From the NCBI GenBank assembly GCA_035634255.1, contig DASQDI010000043.1, positions 1-64,000 of the forward strand: DNA of 64,000 bases, read 5' to 3'. Source of the DNA: DATLMR01 sp035634255 (GTDB lineage Bacteria > Acidobacteriota > Blastocatellia > UBA7656). The notes under the pieces were generated by a model. That model ran no database searches. It had not been told where the DNA came from and saw nothing but the letters and a program-made list of their open reading frames with translations. This document shows positions 26,924-35,261 of the stretch, piece by piece. Position 1 is the first letter of the stretch; every line of letters starts with the position of its first letter. Both the position numbers and the translations under genes were made by a program.

Positions 26924-28099
26924 TCAGGCAACCCGGCCGGCGGCGAAGCCAGAGGCCCACGCCCACTGGAAATTGAACCCCCCAAGGTGGCCCGTCACGT
27001 CAACGACTTCTCCGATGAAGTAGAGCCCCTTCACGCGCCTCGCCTCCATCGTCTTCGACGACAGCTCTCGGGTGTCCACGCCGCCGACGGTCACTTCCGC
27101 CTTTCTGTAGCCTTCGGTCCCATCGGGCCGGATCGGCCAACCGTGCAGCTCTCGCGCGATTCGTTCGAGTTCTTTCACGCCGTAACGATTCATGGGCCTT
27201 GAGGGCGCGTGCCTCTCGCACCACTTTTGCGCGAAGCGGCGGGGCAGGTGGCGCGAGAGTAGAGTCAGAAGCTCCGCCTCGCTCTCCCGGCGATTCATCA
27301 GGATTTCCAGAGCGTCGGCCTCGGGCATCAGGTCGAGGTGGATCGGGCCTTCGCCGTCCCAGTAAGAAGAGATTTGAAGGATGGCGGGGCCGCTCACGCC
27401 TCTGTGGGTCATCAGGATGTTCTCCCGGAACTGCTGTCGGCCGAAGCGGACCGACGCGTCGACGGAGACTCCGGTCAGGTCGCTGAAGAACCTCTTCTCT
27501 TCTTCGCCGAACGTGAGCGGAACGAGCCCAGGCTTAAGGCCCGTGATCTTCAAATCGAAATGGCGCGCGACACGGTAGCCGAAGTCAGTAGCGCCGATCT
27601 TCGGGATCGAAAGGCCGCCGGTCGCGATTATCAAAGACTCCGATTCGAAATTTCCGAGACTGGTGTCCAGCATGAACGAGAGGCTCTTTCTCACCTCCTT
27701 CACGTTGCAGTTGGTCCGAATCTCGACCCGCGCGCGCTCCGCTTCGCGGCGGAGCATGTCGATGATCTCGCGCGAGCTGCCGTCGCAGAATAATTGGCCC
27801 AGTTTCTTTTCGTGGTAGGGTATGCGGTGCTTTTCGACGAGGTCTATGAAATCATAAGGCGTGTAACGCGCGAGTGCCGACTTGCAGAATTCTGGGTTGG
27901 CCGAGAGGAAATTGTCGGGCGTCGTGTGAATGTTGGTGAAGTTGCAGCGCCCGCCCCCGGAGATGGCGATCTTCTTGCCGATCTCGTTCGCGTGCTCCAG
28001 AACGAGCGCCGAGCGCCCTCTCTTCCCCGCTTCGATGGCGGCGAATAACCCGGCCGCCCCGCCGCCTATCACGATAACGTCTCTCCTCAAAGAGGTCAC
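26924..28099 (-). CDS. HI0933/YhiN-family FAD-dependent oxidoreductase
   Basis: 391 residues from a GTG at 28099. Upstream in-frame sequence to 28396 is a shadow of the ABC exporter gene and is left out. The GTG overlaps the exporter's TGA (GTGA), so the two are translationally coupled. DVIVIGGGAAGLFAAIEAGK near the start binds FAD; SGGGRCNFTN at about 45-54 is typical of the HI0933 family; IIATGGLSIPKIGATDFGY lies mid-protein, and the end reads GGVDTRE..., then GEVVDVTGHLGGFNFQWAWA. The substrate of this family is not firmly known. Cytoplasmic. Confidence 0.85.
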   Translation of the reverse strand: MTSLRRDVIVIGGGAAGLFAAIEAGKRGRSALVLEHANEIGKKIAISGGGRCNFTNIHTTPDNFLSANPEFCKSALARYTPYDFIDLVEKHRIPYHEKKLGQLFCDGSSREIIDMLRREAERARVEIRTNCNVKEVRKSLSFMLDTSLGNFESESLIIATGGLSIPKIGATDFGYRVARHFDLKITGLKPGLVPLTFGEEEKRFFSDLTGVSVDASVRFGRQQFRENILMTHRGVSGPAILQISSYWDGEGPIHLDLMPEADALEILMNRRESEAELLTLLSRHLPRRFAQKWCERHAPSRPMNRYGVKELERIARELHGWPIRPDGTEGYRKAEVTVGGVDTRELSSKTMEARRVKGLYFIGEVVDVTGHLGGFNFQWAWASGFAAGRVA

Positions 28100-30015
28100 C
28101 TGTACCCTTCGGCCTGAAGCGTGAAAAGCTCCGAGTACAACCCGCCGCGCGTTATCAGCTCGTCGTGCGTGCCGTCTTCGACCACCGAGCCGTTCCTGAG
28201 CACGATGATGCGGTCGGCCACGCGCACGGTCGAAAACCTGTGAGAGATGATCACTGCCATCCGCCCCGACACGAGTTCGGAAAACCTCGTGAAGACTTCG
28301 TACTCCGCGCGCGCGTCGAGCGCGGCCGTAGGCTCGTCGAGTATCAACACCTGCGCGTCCCGCATGTAGGCGCGGGCGAGCGCGACCTTCTGCCATTCGC
28401 CGCCCGACAGCTCCACGCCCCCGTCGAAGCGCCGGCCGAGCATCTGCCGGTACTTCTCCGGGAAGCGCGCGAGCAGAGAGGCCGCGAGGGATTTATCCGC
28501 CGCCGTCACGATGGGCTCGGGGACCGCCCCGTTCCGCGGGGAGGGGGGCTCGATTGTTTCGGCCTGTTTCTCCTGGTCCCCGTTCCTCGCAACGTCGAGG
28601 TAGGAGCGGACCTTGTTTATCTCCCCGATGCCGATGTTTTCGTCGAAGCGCAGGTCGTACCGCACGAAGTCCTGAAAGATCACCCCTATCGCCTGCCGCA
28701 CCGAAGCGAGGTCGTAGTCGCGCAGGTCCACTCCGTCGAGCAGGACCCTCCCTTCCGAAGGGTCGTAGAGCCGCGCGAGCAATTTCGTGAGCGTGGTCTT
28801 TCCGGCCCCGTTCTCTCCGACGAGGGCGATCCGCTCGCCGGGGCGCAGGTGAAAGCTCACGTTCCGCACGGCCCACACGTCGCTACCCGGATAGCGGAAG
28901 CCCACGTTCTCGAAGACGAACCCCTCGCGGATCGGGTGCGGGACCGGGAGCGCTCCGGCGCGCGAGACGATGGAGGGCTTCATCTCGAAGAAGTCGAAGA
29001 GGTCTTTGACGTAAAGGCTCTGCGAATAGATGTCGCTCGCGTTGATGAGCAGGCTCCGGATAATGTCGCGGCTGCGGGCGAACGAGCCCGCGAGAAAAGT
29101 GAGCGAGCCGAGCGTGATGATCCCCTGCACCGCGCGGAACAGTATCACCGCGTACGCCGTGTAATACCCGAGAGTCCCTACGAACGACAGGCCGCTCGAC
29201 ACGAAGGCCCGCTTGATGGATAGCTTCTTGTTCTCCTGATAAAAGCGGTCGGAGAGCACGCGGTAGCGGTCCACGATCCAGCGCGAGAGGCCGAACATCT
29301 GGACCTCCTTCGCCGTCTCGTCGCTCGCCCCGAGGTACCGCAGGTAATCGAGCTGCCTCCGCTCCGGCGTCCAGCGGAACAGCAGGGAGTAGCCGAGCGA
29401 GGCCATGCGCGTCTCCCCGAAAAAGCTCGGCAGCACGCTCGCGACCAGCAGCAGGAGCAGCCACGGGCTGTAGACGAACAGGGCCGCGCTCAAAGAGATC
29501 AGGGTCAAAATTCCCGACCCCATGCCGAGGAGCAGCGCGAGCAGGCCGATGCGGTTCGTGGTCTGCCTCCGCGCCCTCTCAAGCTGGTCGTAAAACGATG
29601 GGTCTTCGAAGTGATAAAGATCGAGCGTCGCCGCATGCTCCATCAGCTTGACGCTCGTGTAATTGGAGAAGAGGTCGCCGAGCAGACTTTCGAATAGAGT
29701 GGAGACGCGGCTCAATATATCTCCCGCTACGACGATGCCGATCTCAATCAGGACCAGCTTCCATAGCCCCGCGTAGCTCCCGGTGTTCTGGGCCGCGACC
29801 ACCGTGTCGATGATGAGCTTGCCGACCCAGAGCGTCGTGACGGGCACGAAGGCCTGAAGCAGGCGGAGGATTATTATCGCGCTGGTGTAGCCTCTGTGGG
29901 TCTTCCAGACGAGCTTCAGGAGAGGCAGGACGTGGCGGAGAGCCGCGAACTGCTCTCTCCATGACGGCGACTCTTTACTTTGGACCGGCCTTCTCGACCC
30001 CGGCGCTCGACTCAT
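28096..30015 (-). CDS. ABC exporter, fused membrane and ATPase domains
   Basis: 639 residues, the usual size of a half-size ABC exporter. Residues about 30-340 hold six membrane segments (first at IIILRLLQAFVPVTTLWVG). The ATPase part (about 380-635) shows Walker A GENGAGKTTL, a Q-loop in GVIFQDFVRYDLRF, signature LSGGEWQKVALARAY, Walker B VLILDEPTAALD and the switch His in IISHRFSTV. Between Q-loop and signature there is an unusual charged insert of about 60 residues (DQEKQAETIEPPSPRNGAV), not normal for the family. It should work as a homodimer in the cytoplasmic membrane, exporting a lipid, peptide or drug. No ribosome site is clear before ATG 30015. Confidence 0.88.
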   Translation of the reverse strand: MSRAPGSRRPVQSKESPSWREQFAALRHVLPLLKLVWKTHRGYTSAIIILRLLQAFVPVTTLWVGKLIIDTVVAAQNTGSYAGLWKLVLIEIGIVVAGDILSRVSTLFESLLGDLFSNYTSVKLMEHAATLDLYHFEDPSFYDQLERARRQTTNRIGLLALLLGMGSGILTLISLSAALFVYSPWLLLLLVASVLPSFFGETRMASLGYSLLFRWTPERRQLDYLRYLGASDETAKEVQMFGLSRWIVDRYRVLSDRFYQENKKLSIKRAFVSSGLSFVGTLGYYTAYAVILFRAVQGIITLGSLTFLAGSFARSRDIIRSLLINASDIYSQSLYVKDLFDFFEMKPSIVSRAGALPVPHPIREGFVFENVGFRYPGSDVWAVRNVSFHLRPGERIALVGENGAGKTTLTKLLARLYDPSEGRVLLDGVDLRDYDLASVRQAIGVIFQDFVRYDLRFDENIGIGEINKVRSYLDVARNGDQEKQAETIEPPSPRNGAVPEPIVTAADKSLAASLLARFPEKYRQMLGRRFDGGVELSGGEWQKVALARAYMRDAQVLILDEPTAALDARAEYEVFTRFSELVSGRMAVIISHRFSTVRVADRIIVLRNGSVVEDGTHDELITRGGLYSELFTLQAEGYR

Positions 30016-30035
30016 AAGGAAAGATTAGCGACTTT

Positions 30036-30080
30036 AGGGGTCGGGGGCCAGGGGCCGGGAGTCAGGGGCCAGGGTCAGGG
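30036..30080. repeat. Short G-rich imperfect tandem repeat
   Basis: Units of seven to eight bases, GGGGCCA and variants GGGGTCA, GGAGTCA and GGGTCAG, repeat about five times between the exporter gene and the acetyltransferase gene. G runs at regular distance could form a G-quadruplex on this strand. Confidence 0.5.
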
Positions 30081-30090
30081 AAAGGCGCGC

Positions 30091-30390
30091 CTACTCCGAC
30101 GACACAAGAGATTCATACTCCGAGTGTTCTCTGATATAACTCGCGACGAAAGGGCACCGCGGAACGACTTTGATTTTCTCGGACCGCGCGTGATCGAGCG
30201 CCGCTTTGACCAGCTTGCTCCCGAGCCCTTGCCCTTCAAGCTCTGGAGGTACTTCGGTGTGCGTGAAGACGATGCGGCCTTCATTGTTAACGTATTGCAG
30301 GAAGGCGAGCCCTCCTTCTACTTCCGCCTGAAACCTTCCTTCGGCTTCGTTATTAACGACATGTATGTTTTCCGAGTTTGTATTAGTCAT
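30091..30390 (-). CDS. Small GNAT-type N-acetyltransferase (YidJ-like)
   Basis: 99 residues from ATG 30390 (the longer in-frame start at 30426 overlaps the next gene's end). The fold is that of the short acetyltransferases with only the acetyl-CoA half: YVNNEGRIVFTHTEVPPEL, then EGQGLGSKLVKAAL, the pyrophosphate-binding loop, and VPRCPFVASYIREHSEY at the end. Such proteins acetylate small molecules or proteins; substrate unknown. It stands between the STAND copy 2 and the G-rich repeat. Ribosome site weak. Confidence 0.8.
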   Translation of the reverse strand: MTNTNSENIHVVNNEAEGRFQAEVEGGLAFLQYVNNEGRIVFTHTEVPPELEGQGLGSKLVKAALDHARSEKIKVVPRCPFVASYIREHSEYESLVSSE

Positions 30391-30422
30391 AGAATGAGCA
30401 TACAGAACCCTACAGACTGAGT

Positions 30423-33344
30423 TCAATTGCCCGCGTGAAATTCATCCTCGGGATCGATCTCGACTTCTGGCATCGGCTCGAATTTAGATTGATCGAAAGG
30501 CGGCATGTCAGGCTCGGGCGCGCCAAGCTCTCGCAGATGTTTTCGAGCTTTCTCCAACCCCCAGTGATAGGCGAACGGCGGCCCGTCGCACCACGCCAGC
30601 TTATAGGCTCGCGTCGCAGCCTCAACCGCCTCCGGAAGATTGCCCGCGTCGCGCTCGATCTGCGCCAGCACATTGCAGGCATCCGCGTGAAAGAGGGGAT
30701 AAGGCCCGCACTCGGCTGGCTCCCACACATCATCGAGTAATTCTCGCGCGGTTTTTAAATCATCTTGCCGCCGCCGCAACTCCGCCAGCGCGATAAGAGT
30801 AGGAAGCTCTTCTTCAACTAAATTTACTGCTCGTGCGCGAGTGAGCGCATGATGCAGCCGCTCATCAGCAGTGGCGAAATTATTCAGGCCCAACGCCGCC
30901 TCGCCTTGCACCCGCGCCGCGCTAATGAAATCGCCCTCGTTATTCTCAACATGAGCCAGTTCCCAGGCGCGGTTTGCAAACAATAGCGCATTAGCAAACT
31001 TACCGAGCCATAACGCGCTCTGGGTTAGATAAAAATTAACAATGCCTTCACCTTGACTATGAAGCCGTGCTATTTGAATTCGCAATGATCGCTGAAGCGC
31101 AGAATTGGATTCGCTCGTAAGCCCCCGTGTCGCCAGTGTCAATCCAATACAAAATAAGCTAGCCGATTCCTGATAGCGATTACCTTCCTGGGCCGAAATA
31201 ATCAGTGCGCGACACACAGCCGACTCCGATTCGTACAACGCGCCCGACAACCGCAATGTGTTTGATAAACTTCTCAAGCCAACACTGAGATTAGTGTTGT
31301 CATTAGTCTCCAAAATCATAGCATTGGCACGGCGATACAAGGTGACTGCATTCCCTATTTGCCCACTGAGCTTATACCCTATTGCTAGCATGTGGAGCGT
31401 ATAAGCTTGACGGTTAACATTGCTCAGGCGCGGCGGCTGATCTGCTCCATCGGGAAAGAGCATCTCCATAAGTTCGGTCATTTGGCGGCTAGCACTTAAG
31501 CGATAGAGGGTAGCGTTTTGCAATCTCTCTACGAAGAGATGTATAGCATCATCATAACGCCCCAGACCAATCAGCGTGCCGTACAGCTCAATGGTGGGCG
31601 TCAGGTCTTCCAGACTGCCGACTTTCTTCCAATCGCCAATCTTTGGGAATGCCTCAAAGTGCGTATGCAGGCTCGTATACACTCCGCGCTTAATATCATC
31701 ACTTAAGCTGCCCCACACCACGCCGCGCACAATCGGATGGAGGTCGTAACGATTGGCGCGCTTGTCCCATCCAACTAATCCGCGATCTTCCAACTCGGTC
31801 AGCACCTTATCTATATCTTGCTCGTCAATACACGCCTTACCTTCTCCGATCAATAAAGCCGAGAGCGTGTCGTAGCGTGCGGGCATTCTGAATGCAGCTA
31901 CGACTTGTAGAGCCTTTAGTGCTTTATCGTTCAATCCGCGCAGTGCGAATTCAAGAACGTGATTCATTGCATCTTGTAATCTTTCAAATTTAGTGGGATC
32001 AAATCGCGGATGGGCCTTGCGCCATTCTTCAAAATCGCCCGGCGCTTTACGATAGCGTTTTACTTCTCCTGCCAACGCCTGAATAAGCAGAGGATGTTTG
32101 TCGAAGGCATTGAAAACCGGCAACAGCAAGTCGCGTGAGCCGGAAATTCCCAAAGCACGCCAGAGTTCCACCGCATCTTCGCCAGTCAGACCTCCGAGAG
32201 CATGCTTGAAGCAGCCGGGAATCGGGTCGCCGCCTTCTGTCTCAAGCTCGGCGGGATAAAGGCGTGTACTTGCTAAGATGCGCGAGTTTTTAATCTGCGC
32301 GAGTTTCTTTAAGAAGCGCCCGGCGCGCGGGTCCGCGGTCTTGCGAAGATTTCTTTGATTACTTACCTGACTATCTTCAAGACGTGCCGCGTCCATTCGA
32401 GCATATGCGATCAGAATTCGCTCCAAACCATCGAGCACGATCAGGAACGGCTCACGGTCGAGCGCGGCCAGTAATTGTGTCTCGCGTTCGGGTGCGGGAA
32501 TCTTTTGCACCTCTTCAAGACTACGCTGAGTCGTGTACGCGAGCGCGCGAGTGACGAAATTCTCAAACGTCGCGTCCGATTCGTAGAAACTCCACCACAT
32601 TCTCCCGGCGAGCGGATTCATCTCCTGCGGGGCGATGTCGTTGAACCATTTCCAAGTCAACGCGCTCTTGCCAAGCCCTCCGATGGCGACGATGTTTAGA
32701 ATATGTGCCTGATAGATTCGCTGCCGCTTTCTGGTCACCCAATCAGTAAGCAGATTGAGTTCCTGCTGCCGCCCGACCAGCCGGTGAGCTTGCAGCAACG
32801 TGTAAGGGTGCGCGATGAAGGCTTCTGGTGGCTCGGGAATGTCGCTGATGTAATGAAACGTTGTGAGATCGGGCTGGCGGAGCTTCGATAAACTGTTAAC
32901 GGCTTCCGCGCGCAGGTCGTCCGGCGATTTAAAGAATCTTACAATGTTCTCGGCCTGTACCCGCTCTTTAAAGGATTTGAGTTTCGCCGCGTTCTCGATT
33001 TCCACGTCTTCGACCGTGATCGGGTGCGACTTGTCCATCACGAAGATGAGCCGCTCGATCCCTCGCGCGGCCGCGCGGTTGTATTCCATCTCGGTGACGG
33101 AGATTTGATCCGGGTTGTTCGCTTCAGGCACATAACCGTAACGGTTGGCGAACACGCCTATGTAAACGTCCGCCTCCTCCGCCATCCTGAGCGATGCCTT
33201 TACCGCTTCGTCGCTATTCGCAGGCAGGTCCTCCATCCTGAGCGGGAACATGTCCTGGCGCAAACATGCCTCGACCATCTGCTTGCGGTGATCGGGCAGA
33301 TCGCGCGCGGTGCTGCTTATCATCACTTTTAATATATTGGGCAT
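30423..33344 (-). CDS. STAND NTPase: DUF4062 + NB-ARC-like ATPase + TPR (copy 2)
   Basis: 973 residues, the same architecture as the gene at 15703: DUF4062 (KVMISSTARDLPDHRKQMV; YIGVFANRYGYVP), Walker A GGLGKSALTWKWF, Walker B FLIVLDGLERIL, SRILASTRLYP, winged helix (LEDRGLVGWDKR), TPR-like repeats. Compared with copy 1 it lacks about 25-30 residues after ARMDAA. The DUF4062 and TPR-middle parts differ at many positions, while the last 140 residues (from about AARVQGEAALGLNN) are almost the same at protein and DNA level. Codons are AT-richer than neighbouring genes. No ribosome site is seen before ATG 33344. A conflict or defence role is likely for this class but not shown. Confidence 0.85.
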   Translation of the reverse strand: MPNILKVMISSTARDLPDHRKQMVEACLRQDMFPLRMEDLPANSDEAVKASLRMAEEADVYIGVFANRYGYVPEANNPDQISVTEMEYNRAAARGIERLIFVMDKSHPITVEDVEIENAAKLKSFKERVQAENIVRFFKSPDDLRAEAVNSLSKLRQPDLTTFHYISDIPEPPEAFIAHPYTLLQAHRLVGRQQELNLLTDWVTRKRQRIYQAHILNIVAIGGLGKSALTWKWFNDIAPQEMNPLAGRMWWSFYESDATFENFVTRALAYTTQRSLEEVQKIPAPERETQLLAALDREPFLIVLDGLERILIAYARMDAARLEDSQVSNQRNLRKTADPRAGRFLKKLAQIKNSRILASTRLYPAELETEGGDPIPGCFKHALGGLTGEDAVELWRALGISGSRDLLLPVFNAFDKHPLLIQALAGEVKRYRKAPGDFEEWRKAHPRFDPTKFERLQDAMNHVLEFALRGLNDKALKALQVVAAFRMPARYDTLSALLIGEGKACIDEQDIDKVLTELEDRGLVGWDKRANRYDLHPIVRGVVWGSLSDDIKRGVYTSLHTHFEAFPKIGDWKKVGSLEDLTPTIELYGTLIGLGRYDDAIHLFVERLQNATLYRLSASRQMTELMEMLFPDGADQPPRLSNVNRQAYTLHMLAIGYKLSGQIGNAVTLYRRANAMILETNDNTNLSVGLRSLSNTLRLSGALYESESAVCRALIISAQEGNRYQESASLFCIGLTLATRGLTSESNSALQRSLRIQIARLHSQGEGIVNFYLTQSALWLGKFANALLFANRAWELAHVENNEGDFISAARVQGEAALGLNNFATADERLHHALTRARAVNLVEEELPTLIALAELRRRQDDLKTARELLDDVWEPAECGPYPLFHADACNVLAQIERDAGNLPEAVEAATRAYKLAWCDGPPFAYHWGLEKARKHLRELGAPEPDMPPFDQSKFEPMPEVEIDPEDEFHAGN

Positions 33345-33440
33345 GGCGTCACAAACGAGTGAAGAGTATCACAATGTTTTCGGGAAATCATCGCGCGATT
33401 TCGGGCCACGCCTCGCCGCACAGGGTTGTTAGGCTAGCCC

Positions 33441-34262
33441 TCAGTACGCGAAGGACTGGTAGACTTCCGTGGGGGGCCTGTCGTCGGGGGAATCGACCAC
33501 CGGGTTGAAGCGCAACAGGCGGCGGGCGCGCTCCGACAGGTTTTCGAGCTCGGGGCGCGGCACCCGGATCGAGACTTCAGGGCGGAATAGCCAGCGGCGG
33601 CTGTAGCCCAGCACGACCATCGGGCGCGGAGTCTTAGTCAGGTTGGGGGTGCCGCGGTGGAGGCCGCGGACGTCCCGGATCATCACGTCCCCGAGGTTCA
33701 TCAGAATTGGCTCAAGCTCTACCTCCCCCGCCTCGATGCGCCGCAGCCCCTCTTCTTTCGACACCATATGCGTCCCGCGCGCGACTTCGAATGGCCCGGT
33801 CTCGGGCGTTACGTCCACCAGAGGGAAATTGACCGCGAGCTGATACGGGGGCGTCTCCCGCCCCGTCTCGGGGAAGAGCGGCAGAGTGTCCCGGTGAATC
33901 TCCTGATACTCCGAGCCAAGGAGCGGCGTGTCCGACGCGAGCTGCACCATCACCGCGTCAGAGCCCACGAGCCCGAAGACTATGGCGAGCACGTCCTCGT
34001 CTTCGTAGATGGACGGGTCGGCGAAAGGCGCGGTGAAAGGCAGGGTGACGTAGTAGCGCGAGCGGCCGCGATTTTCGAGATAGCCTTCGCGCGCCATGTG
34101 GTCTTCGAGCAGGGGCGTGAAGCTCTCGCGCCACGACTCAAGCGTCTCCTTCGGGAAGTGGTCGCGCAGGATGCAAAAGCCGTCGGTCAATACGTCCCTG
34201 ACGAAATCTCCGATCTCTTCTACTGAATAACGCCCTTCGGACATAATCCCCTGCCCTGTCAT
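33441..34262 (-). CDS. Phytanoyl-CoA dioxygenase (PhyH) family protein
   Basis: 273 residues from ATG 34262, which overlaps the permease stop as ATGA; an ATG at 34244 with AGGGG just upstream is a possible alternative. The Fe(II) site is visible: HRDTLPLF gives His and Asp, and the distal His lies in RDVRGLHRGTPN, with an Arg a little further on for 2-oxoglutarate. The family hydroxylates varied small molecules using oxygen and 2-oxoglutarate. It is the last gene of the sugar-utilisation operon, so its substrate may be a sugar or a plant compound that comes with it, but nothing in the sequence says which. Confidence 0.8.
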   Translation of the reverse strand: MTGQGIMSEGRYSVEEIGDFVRDVLTDGFCILRDHFPKETLESWRESFTPLLEDHMAREGYLENRGRSRYYVTLPFTAPFADPSIYEDEDVLAIVFGLVGSDAVMVQLASDTPLLGSEYQEIHRDTLPLFPETGRETPPYQLAVNFPLVDVTPETGPFEVARGTHMVSKEEGLRRIEAGEVELEPILMNLGDVMIRDVRGLHRGTPNLTKTPRPMVVLGYSRRWLFRPEVSIRVPRPELENLSERARRLLRFNPVVDSPDDRPPTEVYQSFAY

Positions 34263-35254
34263 TTCCGCGCGCTCAGCCGGTTCTGAATTATAACGACCAC
34301 CAGCAAAAAGACCCCGCGCAGGACCCACTGCCACCAAGAGCTGATGGTGCCTTCGAGGTTAAATATATTGAAGATCACGCCCAGTAACAGCACGCCGACG
34401 AGCGTGGAGCCGACCCCGCCCAATCCTCCCGTGAGCAGGGTGCCGCCGACCACGACCGCCGCTATCGCGTCGAGTTCCCAGCCCGTGCCCGCGACCGGCT
34501 GCCCCGCGCCCAGCCGGGAGGCGAGTATCACGCCCGCGAGCCCCGCGAGCATCCCGCTCAATGCGTACACGCCCATCGTCACCCGGCCCACGTTCAAGCC
34601 CATCAGCCGCGCGGCTTCCTCGTTGTCTCCCAGCGCGTAGACGTGACGGCCGAACCGGGTGTGCTTCAGCACGAGCCACCCGAGGGCGTACGCGGCGGCC
34701 AGGACGAGCACGGGCACGGGCACGGGCCCGACCCACCCCCGGCCCATCCACGTGAAGCCTTCCGAGAGCCGGTCCACGCGCACGGACTGCTCCCCGGTCG
34801 AGGCGAGCGCCAGCCCGCGCGCGGCGATCATCATCGCGAGCGTGACGATGAAGGGCTGTATGCGCGCCTTGGCTATGACCGCCCCGTTGATAAAGCCTAA
34901 CAAAGTGGTGAAGCCAACGGCGGCCAGGACCGCCATCAGGGTCCCCCGCCCCGCGAGGTTCGCGGCGACCACGCCCGCGACCGCGAGCAGGGAGCCCACC
35001 GACAGGTCGATCCCTCCCGTCAGGATCACGAACGTCATGCCGAGCGCCACGAGCCCGAGCATGCTGTTCTGGCGGAGCACGTTCAATAAATTCTCCGGCG
35101 TGAGGAACGCTTCGTAGCGCAGGGCCGCGAACAGGATCACTATCGCGAGCGCGACGAGCGCGCCCTGCCTCTGAATGAATGAAGCGAAGCGGGCGCGGGC
35201 CACCCCCCCCCGGCCCGCGCCCGCCCCGTCAATCGTGCCCGTTGCCTGACTCAT
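34259..35254 (-). CDS. Sugar ABC transporter permease, YjfF-like
   Basis: 331 residues with eight to ten hydrophobic segments. LGLVALGMTFVILTGGIDLS near residue 68 and ELDAIAAVVVGGTLLTGGLG near 270 are the conserved motifs of the ribose-type (BPD_transp_2) permeases. The end, EGTISSWWQWVLRGVFLL, recalls E. coli YjfF, one of two permeases of the galactofuranose importer. It overlaps the PhyH gene by four bases. It should pair with the other permease (36914) and the ATPase (37892) in the cytoplasmic membrane. The segment at 34893-34918 is nearly the same as one in the GH2 gene. Confidence 0.85.
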   Translation of the reverse strand: MSQATGTIDGAGAGRGGVARARFASFIQRQGALVALAIVILFAALRYEAFLTPENLLNVLRQNSMLGLVALGMTFVILTGGIDLSVGSLLAVAGVVAANLAGRGTLMAVLAAVGFTTLLGFINGAVIAKARIQPFIVTLAMMIAARGLALASTGEQSVRVDRLSEGFTWMGRGWVGPVPVPVLVLAAAYALGWLVLKHTRFGRHVYALGDNEEAARLMGLNVGRVTMGVYALSGMLAGLAGVILASRLGAGQPVAGTGWELDAIAAVVVGGTLLTGGLGGVGSTLVGVLLLGVIFNIFNLEGTISSWWQWVLRGVFLLVVVIIQNRLSARK

Positions 35255-35261
35255 AAGATTC

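Noticed and set aside
28100..28396. N-terminal extension of the HI0933-type flavoprotein
   Set aside because: It overlaps the exporter ATPase in another frame and reads as Arg-rich shadow; the coupled GTG at 28099 fits the family start.
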